64,000 bases of DNA from Thermoplasmata archaeon (GTDB taxonomy: Archaea > Thermoplasmatota > Thermoplasmata > Thermoplasmatales > Thermoplasmataceae). The stretch covers positions 31,162 through 95,161 of the forward strand of contig JAKAUW010000080.1 of the NCBI GenBank assembly GCA_021817455.1, in the 5' to 3' direction. Each line of letters opens with the position of its first letter. Within the stretch, counting starts at the first letter, position 1. Position numbers and translations under genes: made by a program. Shown here piece after piece: positions 26,823 through 35,046 of this stretch. The notes beneath the pieces were generated by a model. It was not told the DNA's origin, ran no database searches, and saw nothing but the letters and a program-made list of their open reading frames with translations.

Positions 26823-27655
26823 ATGTAACTGTCATAGGCGCAGGCACAATGGGCAGGGGCATTGCCCAGGTCTTTGCACAGGTTGGCAATGAAGTGGTTC
26901 TTACTGATGTTTACCAGAAGGCATTAGAAACCGCCGCTAATGAAATCCAGAAGTCTCTGGGCAAACTCCACTCCAAGGGTGCCATCACAGAAGCACCTGA
27001 ACTGGTCTATGGCAGGATAAAATTCACGGAAGATCTCTCGCTGGGAAGAGATGCAGACATTTTCATAGAAGCAGTTCTTGAGAAGCTAGAAATTAAGGAA
27101 GCGCTATACAAGCAGCTCAACGAGATCGCAGGTGAAAACTCCATCATCGCAAGCAACACATCATCCATTTCAATTAACGCCCTCTCTGCCGCAATCAAAA
27201 AGCCCGAGAATTTCCTGGGCCTTCATTTCTTCAACCCCGTCCCCATCATGAAACTGGTTGAAATAATCAAAGGAGTCAGAACTAGCGCATCAGTGGTCGA
27301 AAAAGCCATAGAAATCACAAGGCAGCTAGGCAAGGAACCCGTTACTTCACAGGACTTCCCAGGATTCATCTCAAACAGAATACTCATGCCCCTCATAAGA
27401 GAGGCAATCCTTGCCCTTGAGGAGGGTGTATCTTCCAGAGAAGATATTGATAAAACCCTGAAGCTGGGGATGAATCATCCCATGGGGCCGCTGGAGCTTG
27501 CGGACTTCATAGGTCTAGATGTGGTTCAAGATATCATGGCTGTTCTCTACGAAGAATTTGGCGATCCAAGATTCAAGCCTCCAGTTACGCTGAGGAACCT
27601 TGTCAATGCAAGAAAACTCGGAAGGAAATCCGGGGAAGGCTTTTACAAATATTGA
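26819..27655 (+). CDS. 3-hydroxyacyl-CoA (3-hydroxybutyryl-CoA) dehydrogenase
   Basis: A 278-aa NAD-dependent dehydrogenase, short stand-alone type. The Rossmann motif is VTVIGAGTMGRGIAQVFAQVG at the N-terminus; the catalytic region has ASNTSSISINALS and FLGLHFFNPVPIMKLVEII with the active His; the C-terminal domain has GFISNRILMPLI and GMNHPMGPLELADFIGLD. Translation should start at TTG 26819, which overlaps the thiolase stop; no ATG exists near it, and GGAG lies about eight bases upstream. It reduces acetoacetyl-CoA or oxidises 3-hydroxybutyryl-CoA. Confidence 0.92.
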   Translation: MNVTVIGAGTMGRGIAQVFAQVGNEVVLTDVYQKALETAANEIQKSLGKLHSKGAITEAPELVYGRIKFTEDLSLGRDADIFIEAVLEKLEIKEALYKQLNEIAGENSIIASNTSSISINALSAAIKKPENFLGLHFFNPVPIMKLVEIIKGVRTSASVVEKAIEITRQLGKEPVTSQDFPGFISNRILMPLIREAILALEEGVSSREDIDKTLKLGMNHPMGPLELADFIGLDVVQDIMAVLYEEFGDPRFKPPVTLRNLVNARKLGRKSGEGFYKY

Positions 27656-27667
27656 GGAGTGGAAAAA

Positions 27668-28414
27668 ATGGAATATGAAAACATACTGGTAAGTGACCGA
27701 GAAAAGGTAAGAATAGTAACTCTGAACAGGAAATCTCCGCTGAATCCGTTGGATATGGATACACTGAGGGAGATAAAAGATGCAGTCCTTAATTCTGAAA
27801 ACAGGGTAATATTGCTACATGGCGCCAACAGGGCATTTTCGGCTGGTGCAGACATCAACAATTTCATGAAGCTGACCAACGACACGGCCGGTATTTTCGC
27901 AAAGGAAGGGCATGACATCATGAATGCCCTTTCCAGTTACCCCAGGCCAGTGATTGCGGCAATCCATGGGTACTGCCTGGGCGGCGGATTTGAGCTCGCT
28001 CTCGCATGTGACATCAGGGTGGCACATCCGGATACAACGTTCGGGCTTCCTGAAGTAAACTTGGGCATACTTCCAGGATTCGGAGGTACGCAGAGGCTGA
28101 GACACATAGTAGGAGAAACTCTTGCATTTGGCCTCATCTCTACAGGAAAGAGATACAAGGCCAGCGAAGCTTTCACCTATGGACTTCTGAATGAAGTTTC
28201 TGAGAACTATCTTGAAGTTGCAATGAAACTTGCAGAGGAACTATCGAAGAAACCCAAGGAATCTTTGAGGTTGATCAAGCATCTGGTCAGAAATGCACCG
28301 GATGACATGTTTGAAGAGGAGATTGACGCCTTCGGGGAAGTATTTGCATATCCTGACCGGGAAGAAGGAGTCAAGGCATTCCTAGAGAAAAGGGAAGCAA
28401 ACTTCCAGGATTAA
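27668..28414 (+). CDS. Enoyl-CoA hydratase (crotonase)
   Basis: A 248-aa crotonase-fold protein. The CoA-binding oxyanion loop is FSAGADINNF, and the two catalytic glutamates lie in GGGFELALACD and GLPEVNLGILPGFGGTQRL. It interconverts crotonyl-CoA and 3-hydroxybutyryl-CoA. ATG 27668 is chosen because GGAGTGG precedes it by about five bases; an upstream GTG adds three residues. It follows the dehydrogenase by 12 bases, so the three enzymes form one operon. No acyl-CoA dehydrogenase or acyl-CoA ligase is in the cluster. Confidence 0.92.
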   Translation: MEYENILVSDREKVRIVTLNRKSPLNPLDMDTLREIKDAVLNSENRVILLHGANRAFSAGADINNFMKLTNDTAGIFAKEGHDIMNALSSYPRPVIAAIHGYCLGGGFELALACDIRVAHPDTTFGLPEVNLGILPGFGGTQRLRHIVGETLAFGLISTGKRYKASEAFTYGLLNEVSENYLEVAMKLAEELSKKPKESLRLIKHLVRNAPDDMFEEEIDAFGEVFAYPDREEGVKAFLEKREANFQD

Positions 28415-28439
28415 GTTCAAATCGCAACCTCATCAGTTA

Positions 28440-28456
28440 TTTTTTAAGGTTTTTTC
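28440..28456 (+). terminator. T-tracts after the crotonase gene
   Basis: T6 and T6 runs separated by AAGG follow the stop by about 25 bases and precede the smc promoter region. Confidence 0.4.
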
Positions 28457-28533
28457 TCATTTTCATAATAATGTTCACTTTCCCTGCACATCTTAAAGCT
28501 TTTATTCCATAATTTTTTAGGACATGAGGGAGG

Positions 28534-28583
28534 ATCAAAACCCTTAGATATGAGGGAAAGTGCCCTTCACAGATGGTTTTGAT
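28534..28583. repeat. Long inverted repeat upstream of smc
   Basis: ATCAAAACC (28534-28542) and GGTTTTGAT (28575-28583) are perfect complements; inside them AGGG (28553-28556) and CCCT (28563-28566) form a second stem with a six-base loop. The element could be a hairpin RNA or a regulator site before the smc promoter. No T-run follows directly, so a terminator is less likely. Confidence 0.4.
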
Positions 28584-28601
28584 TTACTAAAAATAAAAAT
28601 A

Positions 28602-28641
28602 CTTAAATATAGACATGTCGTTAAAGAGATGACAATTGTCA
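28602..28641 (+). promoter_or_regulatory. smc promoter with 12-bp palindrome at the start site
   Basis: CTTAAATAT at 28602-28610 is a TATA-like box. TGACAATTGTCA at 28630-28641 is a perfect palindrome lying at the expected transcription start (about 28632), 13 bases before the smc ATG at 28655. A repressor here would control smc, scpA and the genes behind them. Confidence 0.5.
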
Positions 28642-28654
28642 GACAGGTTTAATC

Positions 28655-31600
28655 ATGCATCTGGAATCTCTGGAGCTGGATAATTTCAAATCGTTTGGAA
28701 ACCGCAAGAAGATCATGTTCAAGAATGGCTTCACGGTTATCAGCGGGCCCAACGGAAGCGGCAAGAGCAACATAGGAGACTCTCTCCTATTTGTCCTTGG
28801 AACAAGGTCATCAAAGACAGTAAGAGCCGACAGACTGGGTGATCTAGTCCACAAATCCTCCAATGAGAAAAAGAACAGGAATTACTGCAGCGTTACTGTT
28901 ACGCTGGACAAGGATGACAATGATGCACCTGAAGACCAGAGAAAGATCGTTCTTAAAAGGGAACTGGTAGCTGATGCTGAAGGGTACAAGTCAAACTACT
29001 ATCTCAACGGCGGAAGGGTCAGGCATACTGATGTTGCCAATCTCCTGGATTCGCTTCACATTTACCTGGACTCCTACAGTTTTGTTCTTCAGGGAGATAT
29101 CAATAACATCGTGAAGATGACTGGATTCGAACGCAGAAAACTCCTGGAATCTATTTCAGGGATAGAAAGCTTTGATACCCAGATTGACAAGGCAAAAGTG
29201 GAAATTGACGCAATAAATGAAAACCTATCCCGGCTTGAAATCCTCACTGAGGAAACCAGAAAGAGGAGAGATCAGTTGGAGGTAGAAAAGAAAAGCGCTG
29301 AACACTATCTGGAATTAACTGACAGGCTGGCAAACCTGAGAAAGACCCTTCTCAACCTTGAAATTGAAGGGCTTGGACGTGAACAGAGATCTTACACAGA
29401 CAATCTGGATAAGCTAGAACTTGAGATCACATCCATAAAGTCTTCAATAACAGAATTGGAGGGGAAACTTGAGGAGAAAAAGGCCAGAGAGGCCGAACTT
29501 AAGCATAAGCTGGAAGTTTCCGGAAACTCTCAACTCAATGAGATCAGGGAGCAGATCGACGGTAAGAGGGTAAGAATTGCAGAGCTGGGTGTAAGCATAG
29601 AAAACGCCAAGGATCGTGCGACAGAACTAAAGGAAGAGCTGGAACAGGGCATTGATGCAATCAAGAAGTCAAGAAAAAAAATTGAATGGCTGGAATCCAA
29701 CAGGAATGAAAACGGCCAGACGCTGGATAAGATAAGGAAGGATATACAGGAAAAGGCAAATGAGCTGCGTATTCTCAAGGATAAATCCAGCAAGAGCAAT
29801 ACACAGATATTGGAAAGGCAGGAAAAAATCAGGGCGAAAGACCTGGAAATAAGGAACATAGGTTCAAAGATATCCGCCATCCAGGATTCAAAACAGATCA
29901 AGACATCAGAGAGGTCACAGATTATTTCCCAGCTTGGGAGCATAGAGGAAAGAAAGAAGGATCTTGAATTCAACATTAGAGACGCGCTGTGGAGACTCAA
30001 GGACATTGAAAAAGAAGTTGGGGGAAACAAGAGAAGCTACGAGGACCTCAATGTAAGATATTATAAGCTGAAGAACAGACTGGACGAACTTAGGAAACGC
30101 AAAGACCAGATACAACAGGAACTGAACAGGATAGGGAGAGAGCATGCCCAGCTCCAGGCAACAACCGCCACAAAGTCAGGAATCCAGAACAGGGCACTGA
30201 CAACGGTGATGAATGCAAGAAACAGGAACAGCATTAGTGGAATCCACGGCACAATAAGGGAACTTATCAATTTTGACGATGAATTCAGGTCAGCGATAGA
30301 AGCCTCTGCAGGTTCAAGGCTGAACTCTGTTGTGGTTGAGGATGATGAGGTTGCAGAGGAGTGCCTGGAACTCCTGAAGGCCGAAAAATCAGGAAAACTT
30401 ACATTTCTGCCAATTAACAAGGTGCTTCCAGGCAGACCCAGGGGAAAGGCAATTACAGTTCACCAATCTGAGGGCTCAAGAGGCTATGTATTTGAGAAAG
30501 TATCCTTTGATCAGAAATACCAGGGGATAATATGGTACGCTTTCCAGGACACTGTCATTGTCCAGGATGTAAAGACTGCAAGGAGATACATGGTTGGGGT
30601 ACGGCTCGTTACCATGGATGGGGACATTTTCGAGGCAAGCGGAGCCATAACCGGTGGTTACATGGACAAGACCCGGTCTGCAGCCGATATTGAGCAAAAG
30701 ATGGGAAAACTGTCCACAGAAATGAGGGGGCTTTCCCTCGAACTTGAGGCACTCGATTCTGAGATCAATGCATTGGAGTCTGAATTCGAGACAGTATCCC
30801 AGCAACTAAGGGAAACCTCTAGAGATGAGGGCTCAAGACAGACTGAACTCCAGCAGTACAGAAAGATTTCAGAAGAAGGCAAAGGGCAGATTGACCAGTT
30901 CAATGCAATCATAGAGAAACTCACGCAGGATCTTAAGACTTCAGAAGAAGAAATAAGGCATATCGAACGCGAAATAAAGGAACTGCAGGATAAATCAGAA
31001 GCCATTGACAGTGAAAAGAACAGGCTTTTCGAGGAGATAAGGGAACTCTCGCCGAAATATGCTGAACGGGAATCTGCGCTTGAGGAAAACATTTCAGGAT
31101 TGAGGGAGAAAGAGACAGAATTCTCCTCGGAACTGAGCAGGATCAAGGCCGACATAGACAACCTCAATGAGAGAATTCAGGAACTGGAATCAAAGAATGG
31201 CGAAATAACTTCAGACATATCCAAGCTTCAGGAACAGAAGAAATCTTCAGAAATAGAATTGAAGGTGGAGAACGAGGAACTTTCTAAACTCCGGGCAGTG
31301 GAGGCAGAGATATCAGAAAAATCCAGGGAGATCGTGGAAGCGCTCAACAGCAATGAGAACGAGATGAGGAAGACAGAGGAGCGCATAGAGATCAACAATT
31401 CAAATATTTCAGCAAAAAGGGAAATTATACTCTCGCTGCAGATCAAGATTGAAAATATTGAGGCCAAGATTGGGGAGGTCAGGCTAGAGATGGATGCAGT
31501 TGGAGGCAAAATCCTGGAAGACAGGAAATCTTCACCGGAGATCAAGAGGGAAATTGAGGGATGCAACATTTCCATTGCAGAGCTTGGCCCTGTAAACCAG

Positions 31601-32197
31601 AGAGCCATCGAGGATTACGGAATCGTATCAAAGGACCTGGAGGCACTCATATCTGAAGTTAGGAACCTCAATTCCGAGAAGGCGGGCCTGGAAGCCCTCA
31701 CAGCCAAACTAAACGATCTGAAAACACGCGCATTCATGGAGATGTACCATGCCATCAATGACAACATGAAGATCATCTACAGGGAGATTTCAGGAGGCGG
31801 AGAGGCGCTTCTCGAGATGTCAGATGAAAGTGATCCCCTTAATTCCGAAGTGCATATCAGAGCAAGGCCAAAAGGCACGAACTTCTCGAAGATCGAAGCC
31901 TTGAGCGGTGGGGAAAAGAGCCTCACAGCACTTTCTTTTATACTGGCCGTGCAGAGAATAAACCCATCTCCTATTTATTATCTTGACGAGGTGGACATGT
32001 TCCTTGATGGTTCCAACGCTGAGAGGGTGGGCAAGATGTTCAGGTCCAACTCCAACACATCCCAGGTGTTTGCTGTTTCATTGAGGAAGGCCATGCTAAA
32101 GTATGCAGACAATGTCATCGGGGTTACGAGCTTTGACCAGGAGAATACGGAGGTATTCGAGAAGTATGTGGGCAGTGACCAGGAGGCACTAACATGA
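28655..32197 (+). CDS. smc: Chromosome segregation protein SMC
   Basis: A 1180-aa SMC ATPase. The N-terminal head has ISGPNGSGKSNIGDSLLFVLG (Walker A); two long coiled coils flank the hinge (about residues 510-640, ISGIHGTIRELINFDDEFRSAIEAS and GDIFEASGAITGG); the C-terminal head has EALSGGEKSLTALSFILAVQ (signature) and PIYYLDEVDMFLDGSNAERV (Walker B). It dimerises through the hinge and, with a kleisin, organises DNA. The length is normal. ScpA overlaps its stop by four bases (ATGA). Confidence 0.97.
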   Translation: MHLESLELDNFKSFGNRKKIMFKNGFTVISGPNGSGKSNIGDSLLFVLGTRSSKTVRADRLGDLVHKSSNEKKNRNYCSVTVTLDKDDNDAPEDQRKIVLKRELVADAEGYKSNYYLNGGRVRHTDVANLLDSLHIYLDSYSFVLQGDINNIVKMTGFERRKLLESISGIESFDTQIDKAKVEIDAINENLSRLEILTEETRKRRDQLEVEKKSAEHYLELTDRLANLRKTLLNLEIEGLGREQRSYTDNLDKLELEITSIKSSITELEGKLEEKKAREAELKHKLEVSGNSQLNEIREQIDGKRVRIAELGVSIENAKDRATELKEELEQGIDAIKKSRKKIEWLESNRNENGQTLDKIRKDIQEKANELRILKDKSSKSNTQILERQEKIRAKDLEIRNIGSKISAIQDSKQIKTSERSQIISQLGSIEERKKDLEFNIRDALWRLKDIEKEVGGNKRSYEDLNVRYYKLKNRLDELRKRKDQIQQELNRIGREHAQLQATTATKSGIQNRALTTVMNARNRNSISGIHGTIRELINFDDEFRSAIEASAGSRLNSVVVEDDEVAEECLELLKAEKSGKLTFLPINKVLPGRPRGKAITVHQSEGSRGYVFEKVSFDQKYQGIIWYAFQDTVIVQDVKTARRYMVGVRLVTMDGDIFEASGAITGGYMDKTRSAADIEQKMGKLSTEMRGLSLELEALDSEINALESEFETVSQQLRETSRDEGSRQTELQQYRKISEEGKGQIDQFNAIIEKLTQDLKTSEEEIRHIEREIKELQDKSEAIDSEKNRLFEEIRELSPKYAERESALEENISGLREKETEFSSELSRIKADIDNLNERIQELESKNGEITSDISKLQEQKKSSEIELKVENEELSKLRAVEAEISEKSREIVEALNSNENEMRKTEERIEINNSNISAKREIILSLQIKIENIEAKIGEVRLEMDAVGGKILEDRKSSPEIKREIEGCNISIAELGPVNQRAIEDYGIVSKDLEALISEVRNLNSEKAGLEALTAKLNDLKTRAFMEMYHAINDNMKIIYREISGGGEALLEMSDESDPLNSEVHIRARPKGTNFSKIEALSGGEKSLTALSFILAVQRINPSPIYYLDEVDMFLDGSNAERVGKMFRSNSNTSQVFAVSLRKAMLKYADNVIGVTSFDQENTEVFEKYVGSDQEALT

Positions 32198-32967
32198 ACC
32201 AGGCAGAGGTAATGCAGAGCCTGGTTGTGCAGGGCACCCTCCTCGAGAGTGACACAAAGTACTATGTGGAACTCCTGAACCAGGATGTCTCCTCAGTGGA
32301 ATACAAGGACCCGGTGGAAAGGACAGTAGCATCAGTATTCAAGATGTGCCTTGATGGTTCCATTGATCCATGGGACATTGATCTCAAAGCTTTTGCAAAA
32401 GTCTTATCAGAGATAGTGGATGAGAAATTCAGGGATTTTGGCGCGGCCGGATACCTCATATACCAGGCATGGAAGATACTCAATGTGAAGGCAGTAAATT
32501 CACTTCAGAAGAGGCTTGCATTTGAAAATGGGGAAGATAACGGGGAATTTCCTGATGAAACAGTGCAATTCTACGAACCCATTGAACTTTCAGTGAAGGA
32601 GCCTGTGAAGCATCAGGAGAAGCGAAAGGTTTTCCTGGTTGAGCTATTGGACGCAATGCGCGATGCTTACCGTGTTGCGCCCCACCATGGGCAGAAGAAG
32701 GAAATACTCAGTGTCGAGCACACCGAAACAACAATAGAGGAGATTGTTTCCGGCATGCATGCTGAGGAACCCGAGGAGGAAATTAACAGTGTTTACCAGA
32801 CACTTCTGCAGCATGGAATCGAAGGCTTCCTGGAGGAGTTGTGGAACCTCTCCGACCTCAGCAGAGGCTCATTTTTCGTGTACTGCATGTTTCTGATGAG
32901 GGAGAAAAAAATCCGCCTTTCTCAGGAAGTCCCATATGGAGTAATCCGCATTGAAAAGCCGGAATAA
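32194..32967 (+). CDS. scpA: Segregation and condensation protein ScpA (kleisin)
   Basis: A 257-aa kleisin. The N-terminal part VQGTLLESDTKYYVELLNQ with CLDGSIDPWDIDLKAFAKVLSEIVD is the ScpA motif that binds the SMC neck; the C-terminal winged helix (FFVYCMFLMREKKIRLSQEVPYGVIRI) binds the SMC cap. It closes the SMC ring. It starts inside the smc stop codon. The following gene is not scpB; a nuclease-like ORF overlaps its end by 17 bases. Confidence 0.88.
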   Translation: MNQAEVMQSLVVQGTLLESDTKYYVELLNQDVSSVEYKDPVERTVASVFKMCLDGSIDPWDIDLKAFAKVLSEIVDEKFRDFGAAGYLIYQAWKILNVKAVNSLQKRLAFENGEDNGEFPDETVQFYEPIELSVKEPVKHQEKRKVFLVELLDAMRDAYRVAPHHGQKKEILSVEHTETTIEEIVSGMHAEEPEEEINSVYQTLLQHGIEGFLEELWNLSDLSRGSFFVYCMFLMREKKIRLSQEVPYGVIRIEKPE

Positions 32968-33211
32968 TCCTTCTTCGGATCAGGAATTCATAAGCGCTTC
33001 CGAAATCTCGAAGTACGTTTTCTGCAATGTTTCGTGGTACCTTGATAAAGCAGGTGCCCCAAGAAATCAAGGGGCAGGGGCAAGGATGCAGAGGGGCGTC
33101 CAGTCACATTCTTCCCTTAAGAAAAGGCACAGGATCACTCAAATAGCCACTTATGCTGTAATTCTGGTTGCCCTCGTGATATCCGGATATATTCTCGTTT
33201 CACTTTACTGA
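32951..33211 (+). CDS. N-terminal half of a split, membrane-anchored Cas4-like nuclease
   Basis: An 86-aa ORF starting at TTG 32951, overlapping scpA by 17 bases with GGAG nine bases upstream; no ATG is available. Residues 14-60 resemble the beginning of Cas4/RecB-family proteins: ISASEISKYVFCNVSWYL with Cys25 in the position of the first Fe-S ligand, then RMQRGVQSHSSLKK with the GxxxH motif (His53). Residues about 62-84 are a transmembrane helix. It contains no catalytic Asp or ExK; these are in the next ORF, one base downstream. It is probably translated with that ORF and assembles with it, or the pair is a frameshifted single gene. Confidence 0.7.
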   Translation: MKSRNNPSSDQEFISASEISKYVFCNVSWYLDKAGAPRNQGAGARMQRGVQSHSSLKKRHRITQIATYAVILVALVISGYILVSLY

Positions 33212-33212
33212 A

Positions 33213-33734
33213 ATGTCTACTTTCTGGCTTGTCCTGCTTCTCCTGATTCTTCTCGTTCTTCTTTACGCTGGCGGAAAGCTGAGGAAAAAGGAAAAAAGCT
33301 ATGCAATACCAAAGGGAAAGGAAGTGTATGAAGACCTCGAGACAAAAGGCAAAATATTGCGCTCTTACAGGTATGGGCTTTCAGGAAAGCCCGATATGAT
33401 AAAGAGAAAAGGGAACATGCTCATTCCATATGAATATAAGACAACCGATGCGAACATCCCAAGGGATGGCCACATCTACCAGATGGTTGCTTACTTCATC
33501 ATTCTTGCAGATCTCTACCCCCATCTGGAAATACCATACGGGGTGCTGAAATACAAGAATCAGGCGTTCAGGGTAGACAATATCCCGGAAAACAGGAACA
33601 GGCTTCTTAGAATAATGGATGAAATGCGTTCAACCCGCATGGAACCGGAAAGAAACCACAGTAATTCCGGCAGGTGCTTCAAGTGTTCATACAATGAAAT
33701 ATGCCAGCAAAAATTAATTAGTTCCAAACAATAG
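33213..33734 (+). CDS. C-terminal half of a split, membrane-anchored Cas4-like nuclease
   Basis: A 173-aa ORF. Residues 4-18 are a transmembrane helix, followed by a positive stretch (KLRKKEK) facing the cytoplasm. The PD-(D/E)XK core is complete for this half: Asp61 in GKPDM, Glu74 and Lys76 in YEYKT, Gln90 and Tyr94 in YQMVAY. The C-terminus has Cys155, Cys158 and Cys164 (GRCFKCSYNEIC), the three clustered Fe-S cysteines of Cas4. The fourth Cys and the GxxxH motif lie in the preceding ORF. It starts one base after that ORF's stop. A soluble Cas4 is normally one chain of about 180-220 aa. Confidence 0.78.
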   Translation: MSTFWLVLLLLILLVLLYAGGKLRKKEKSYAIPKGKEVYEDLETKGKILRSYRYGLSGKPDMIKRKGNMLIPYEYKTTDANIPRDGHIYQMVAYFIILADLYPHLEIPYGVLKYKNQAFRVDNIPENRNRLLRIMDEMRSTRMEPERNHSNSGRCFKCSYNEICQQKLISSKQ

Positions 33735-33746
33735 CAGAACCTCTAT

Positions 33747-34733
33747 ATGCCGCTACTGGAAGCCCTTTCAAGAAACATGGAGGAAGTTGTTACCCCTGAA
33801 GAAATCAAAGCTCTTAAGAGCACTGGCGTGAAGGCATATTTTGGCATAGAGCCGTCTGGGTTGCCCCACATTGCCACTGGTTTCCTCTGGGCAAAGAAAA
33901 TGACTGAAGTCTATAACCAGGGCATTGAAACAATTGTATTTCTAGCTGACTGGCACGCGATGATAAATGACAAGCTTGACGGGGATCTTGAAAAGATAAG
34001 GCAGAGCGGTGAAACCATATTGAAGACCATGAAGGCATTCGGCCTGCCGGACGGAGTCAAGTTTGTATGGGCAAAGGATCTCGTTGCTGATTCTGATTAC
34101 TGGAAGTTGCTCCTGCAGGTGGCCAAGAACTCGAACCTTTCAAGGATCACAAGGGCACTCCCAATTATGGGGAGAAGCGAAGAGGATGCCGAGAAGGATT
34201 TCAGCAAATTCATATACCCTCTTATGCAGGTAACTGACATATTCTACATGGATCTGGATATAGCCTTTGGGGGTATGGATCAAAGACATGCGCATATGCT
34301 TGCCAGAGACATCGCTGAAAAGATGGGAAAGAAAAAAGTGATTTCTATTCATGGGCCCTTGCTGGGCAGCCTCAAGGGATCCGGCAGAATGGACACTTTC
34401 AAGAAGATGTCCAAGAGTGATCCTGACTCAGCCATTTTTATATCGGATTCAAGGGAAGATGTAAATCGCAAACTCAAAGGCGCGTTCTGCCCAATAGGGC
34501 AGGTTGAAGGCAATCCGGTAATGGATTTGTTCAAGCATGTGGTTTTTCCTTACGCAGGCCATGATATCACTATACACCGCCCCCCAAACAAGGGCGGAGA
34601 GCTTCAGGTAGGGTCTTTCGAAGAACTTCAGATGAGGTTCCTCAAAAATGAGATACACCCCATGGACCTAAAAACAGCGGCGGCCGACTCGTTGAATGAA
34701 ATGATTGAACCTGGCAGGGCAGTCTTCAGGTAA
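33747..34733 (+). CDS. tyrS: Tyrosyl-tRNA synthetase
   Basis: A 328-aa class Ic synthetase of archaeal type. AYFGIEPSGLPHIATGFLWAKKM holds the HIGH-like HIAT motif; LMQVTDIFYMDLDIAFGGMDQR is the tyrosine-binding region; KKMSKSDPDSAIF is the KMSKS motif (about residues 213-217). There is no S4 domain, as is usual in archaea and eukaryotes. It attaches Tyr to tRNA-Tyr. It follows the nuclease-like ORF by 12 bases, so it may belong to the smc transcript. Confidence 0.92.
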   Translation: MPLLEALSRNMEEVVTPEEIKALKSTGVKAYFGIEPSGLPHIATGFLWAKKMTEVYNQGIETIVFLADWHAMINDKLDGDLEKIRQSGETILKTMKAFGLPDGVKFVWAKDLVADSDYWKLLLQVAKNSNLSRITRALPIMGRSEEDAEKDFSKFIYPLMQVTDIFYMDLDIAFGGMDQRHAHMLARDIAEKMGKKKVISIHGPLLGSLKGSGRMDTFKKMSKSDPDSAIFISDSREDVNRKLKGAFCPIGQVEGNPVMDLFKHVVFPYAGHDITIHRPPNKGGELQVGSFEELQMRFLKNEIHPMDLKTAAADSLNEMIEPGRAVFR

Positions 34734-34738
34734 ACGTT

Positions 34739-34926
34739 TCATTTCATTTTTTCAAGAACGACATTCTCACCATCAAAATAGTATCCCAGAATATCTTCCG
34801 GATTAATCCCGAGCCTTTCAGAGACTCTTCTTGGGAGTGTAATTCTCAGTGAACTGCCTCTTTTCGAAACGTGCGATACATCAAGCAAAATCTTAGTTTT
34901 TTCGGTCGTACAAAATGTATCCCCAT
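34739..34926 (-). pseudogene. AbrB/SpoVT-like DNA-binding ORF, start lost or frameshifted
   Basis: The minus strand encodes KTKILLDVSHVSKRGSSL followed by RITLPRRVSERLGINPEDI and a LEKMK end, very similar to the intact 60-aa AbrB-like protein at 53403-53585. No ATG or GTG is in that frame; only an internal TTG at 34888. An ATG at 34926 would join the frame if the A6 run on the coding strand (34897-34902) had one more base. It is either a decayed copy, a frameshifted gene or a sequence error. This and the promoter-like TATATAAA are all I see in the 313-base stretch 34734-35046. Confidence 0.55.
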
Positions 34927-35046
34927 TAAGGTATATAAACTAATTGTATCATTTTAAGTTGTTTGCAACAATTCTAATGATGAATTAATTCTTATAATTC
35001 CACTTGTGGTTATAATAGTAATTAGGTAAAATGTTCAATTTGGTAA

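Noticed and set aside
28414..28440. GTTCAAATC resembling a tRNA T-loop
   Set aside because: No acceptor or anticodon stem can be folded around it.
29530..31608. Several long minus-strand frames across smc
   Set aside because: Low-complexity Ser/Leu/Ile composition reflects the antisense of Lys/Glu-rich coiled coils; no motifs or promoters.
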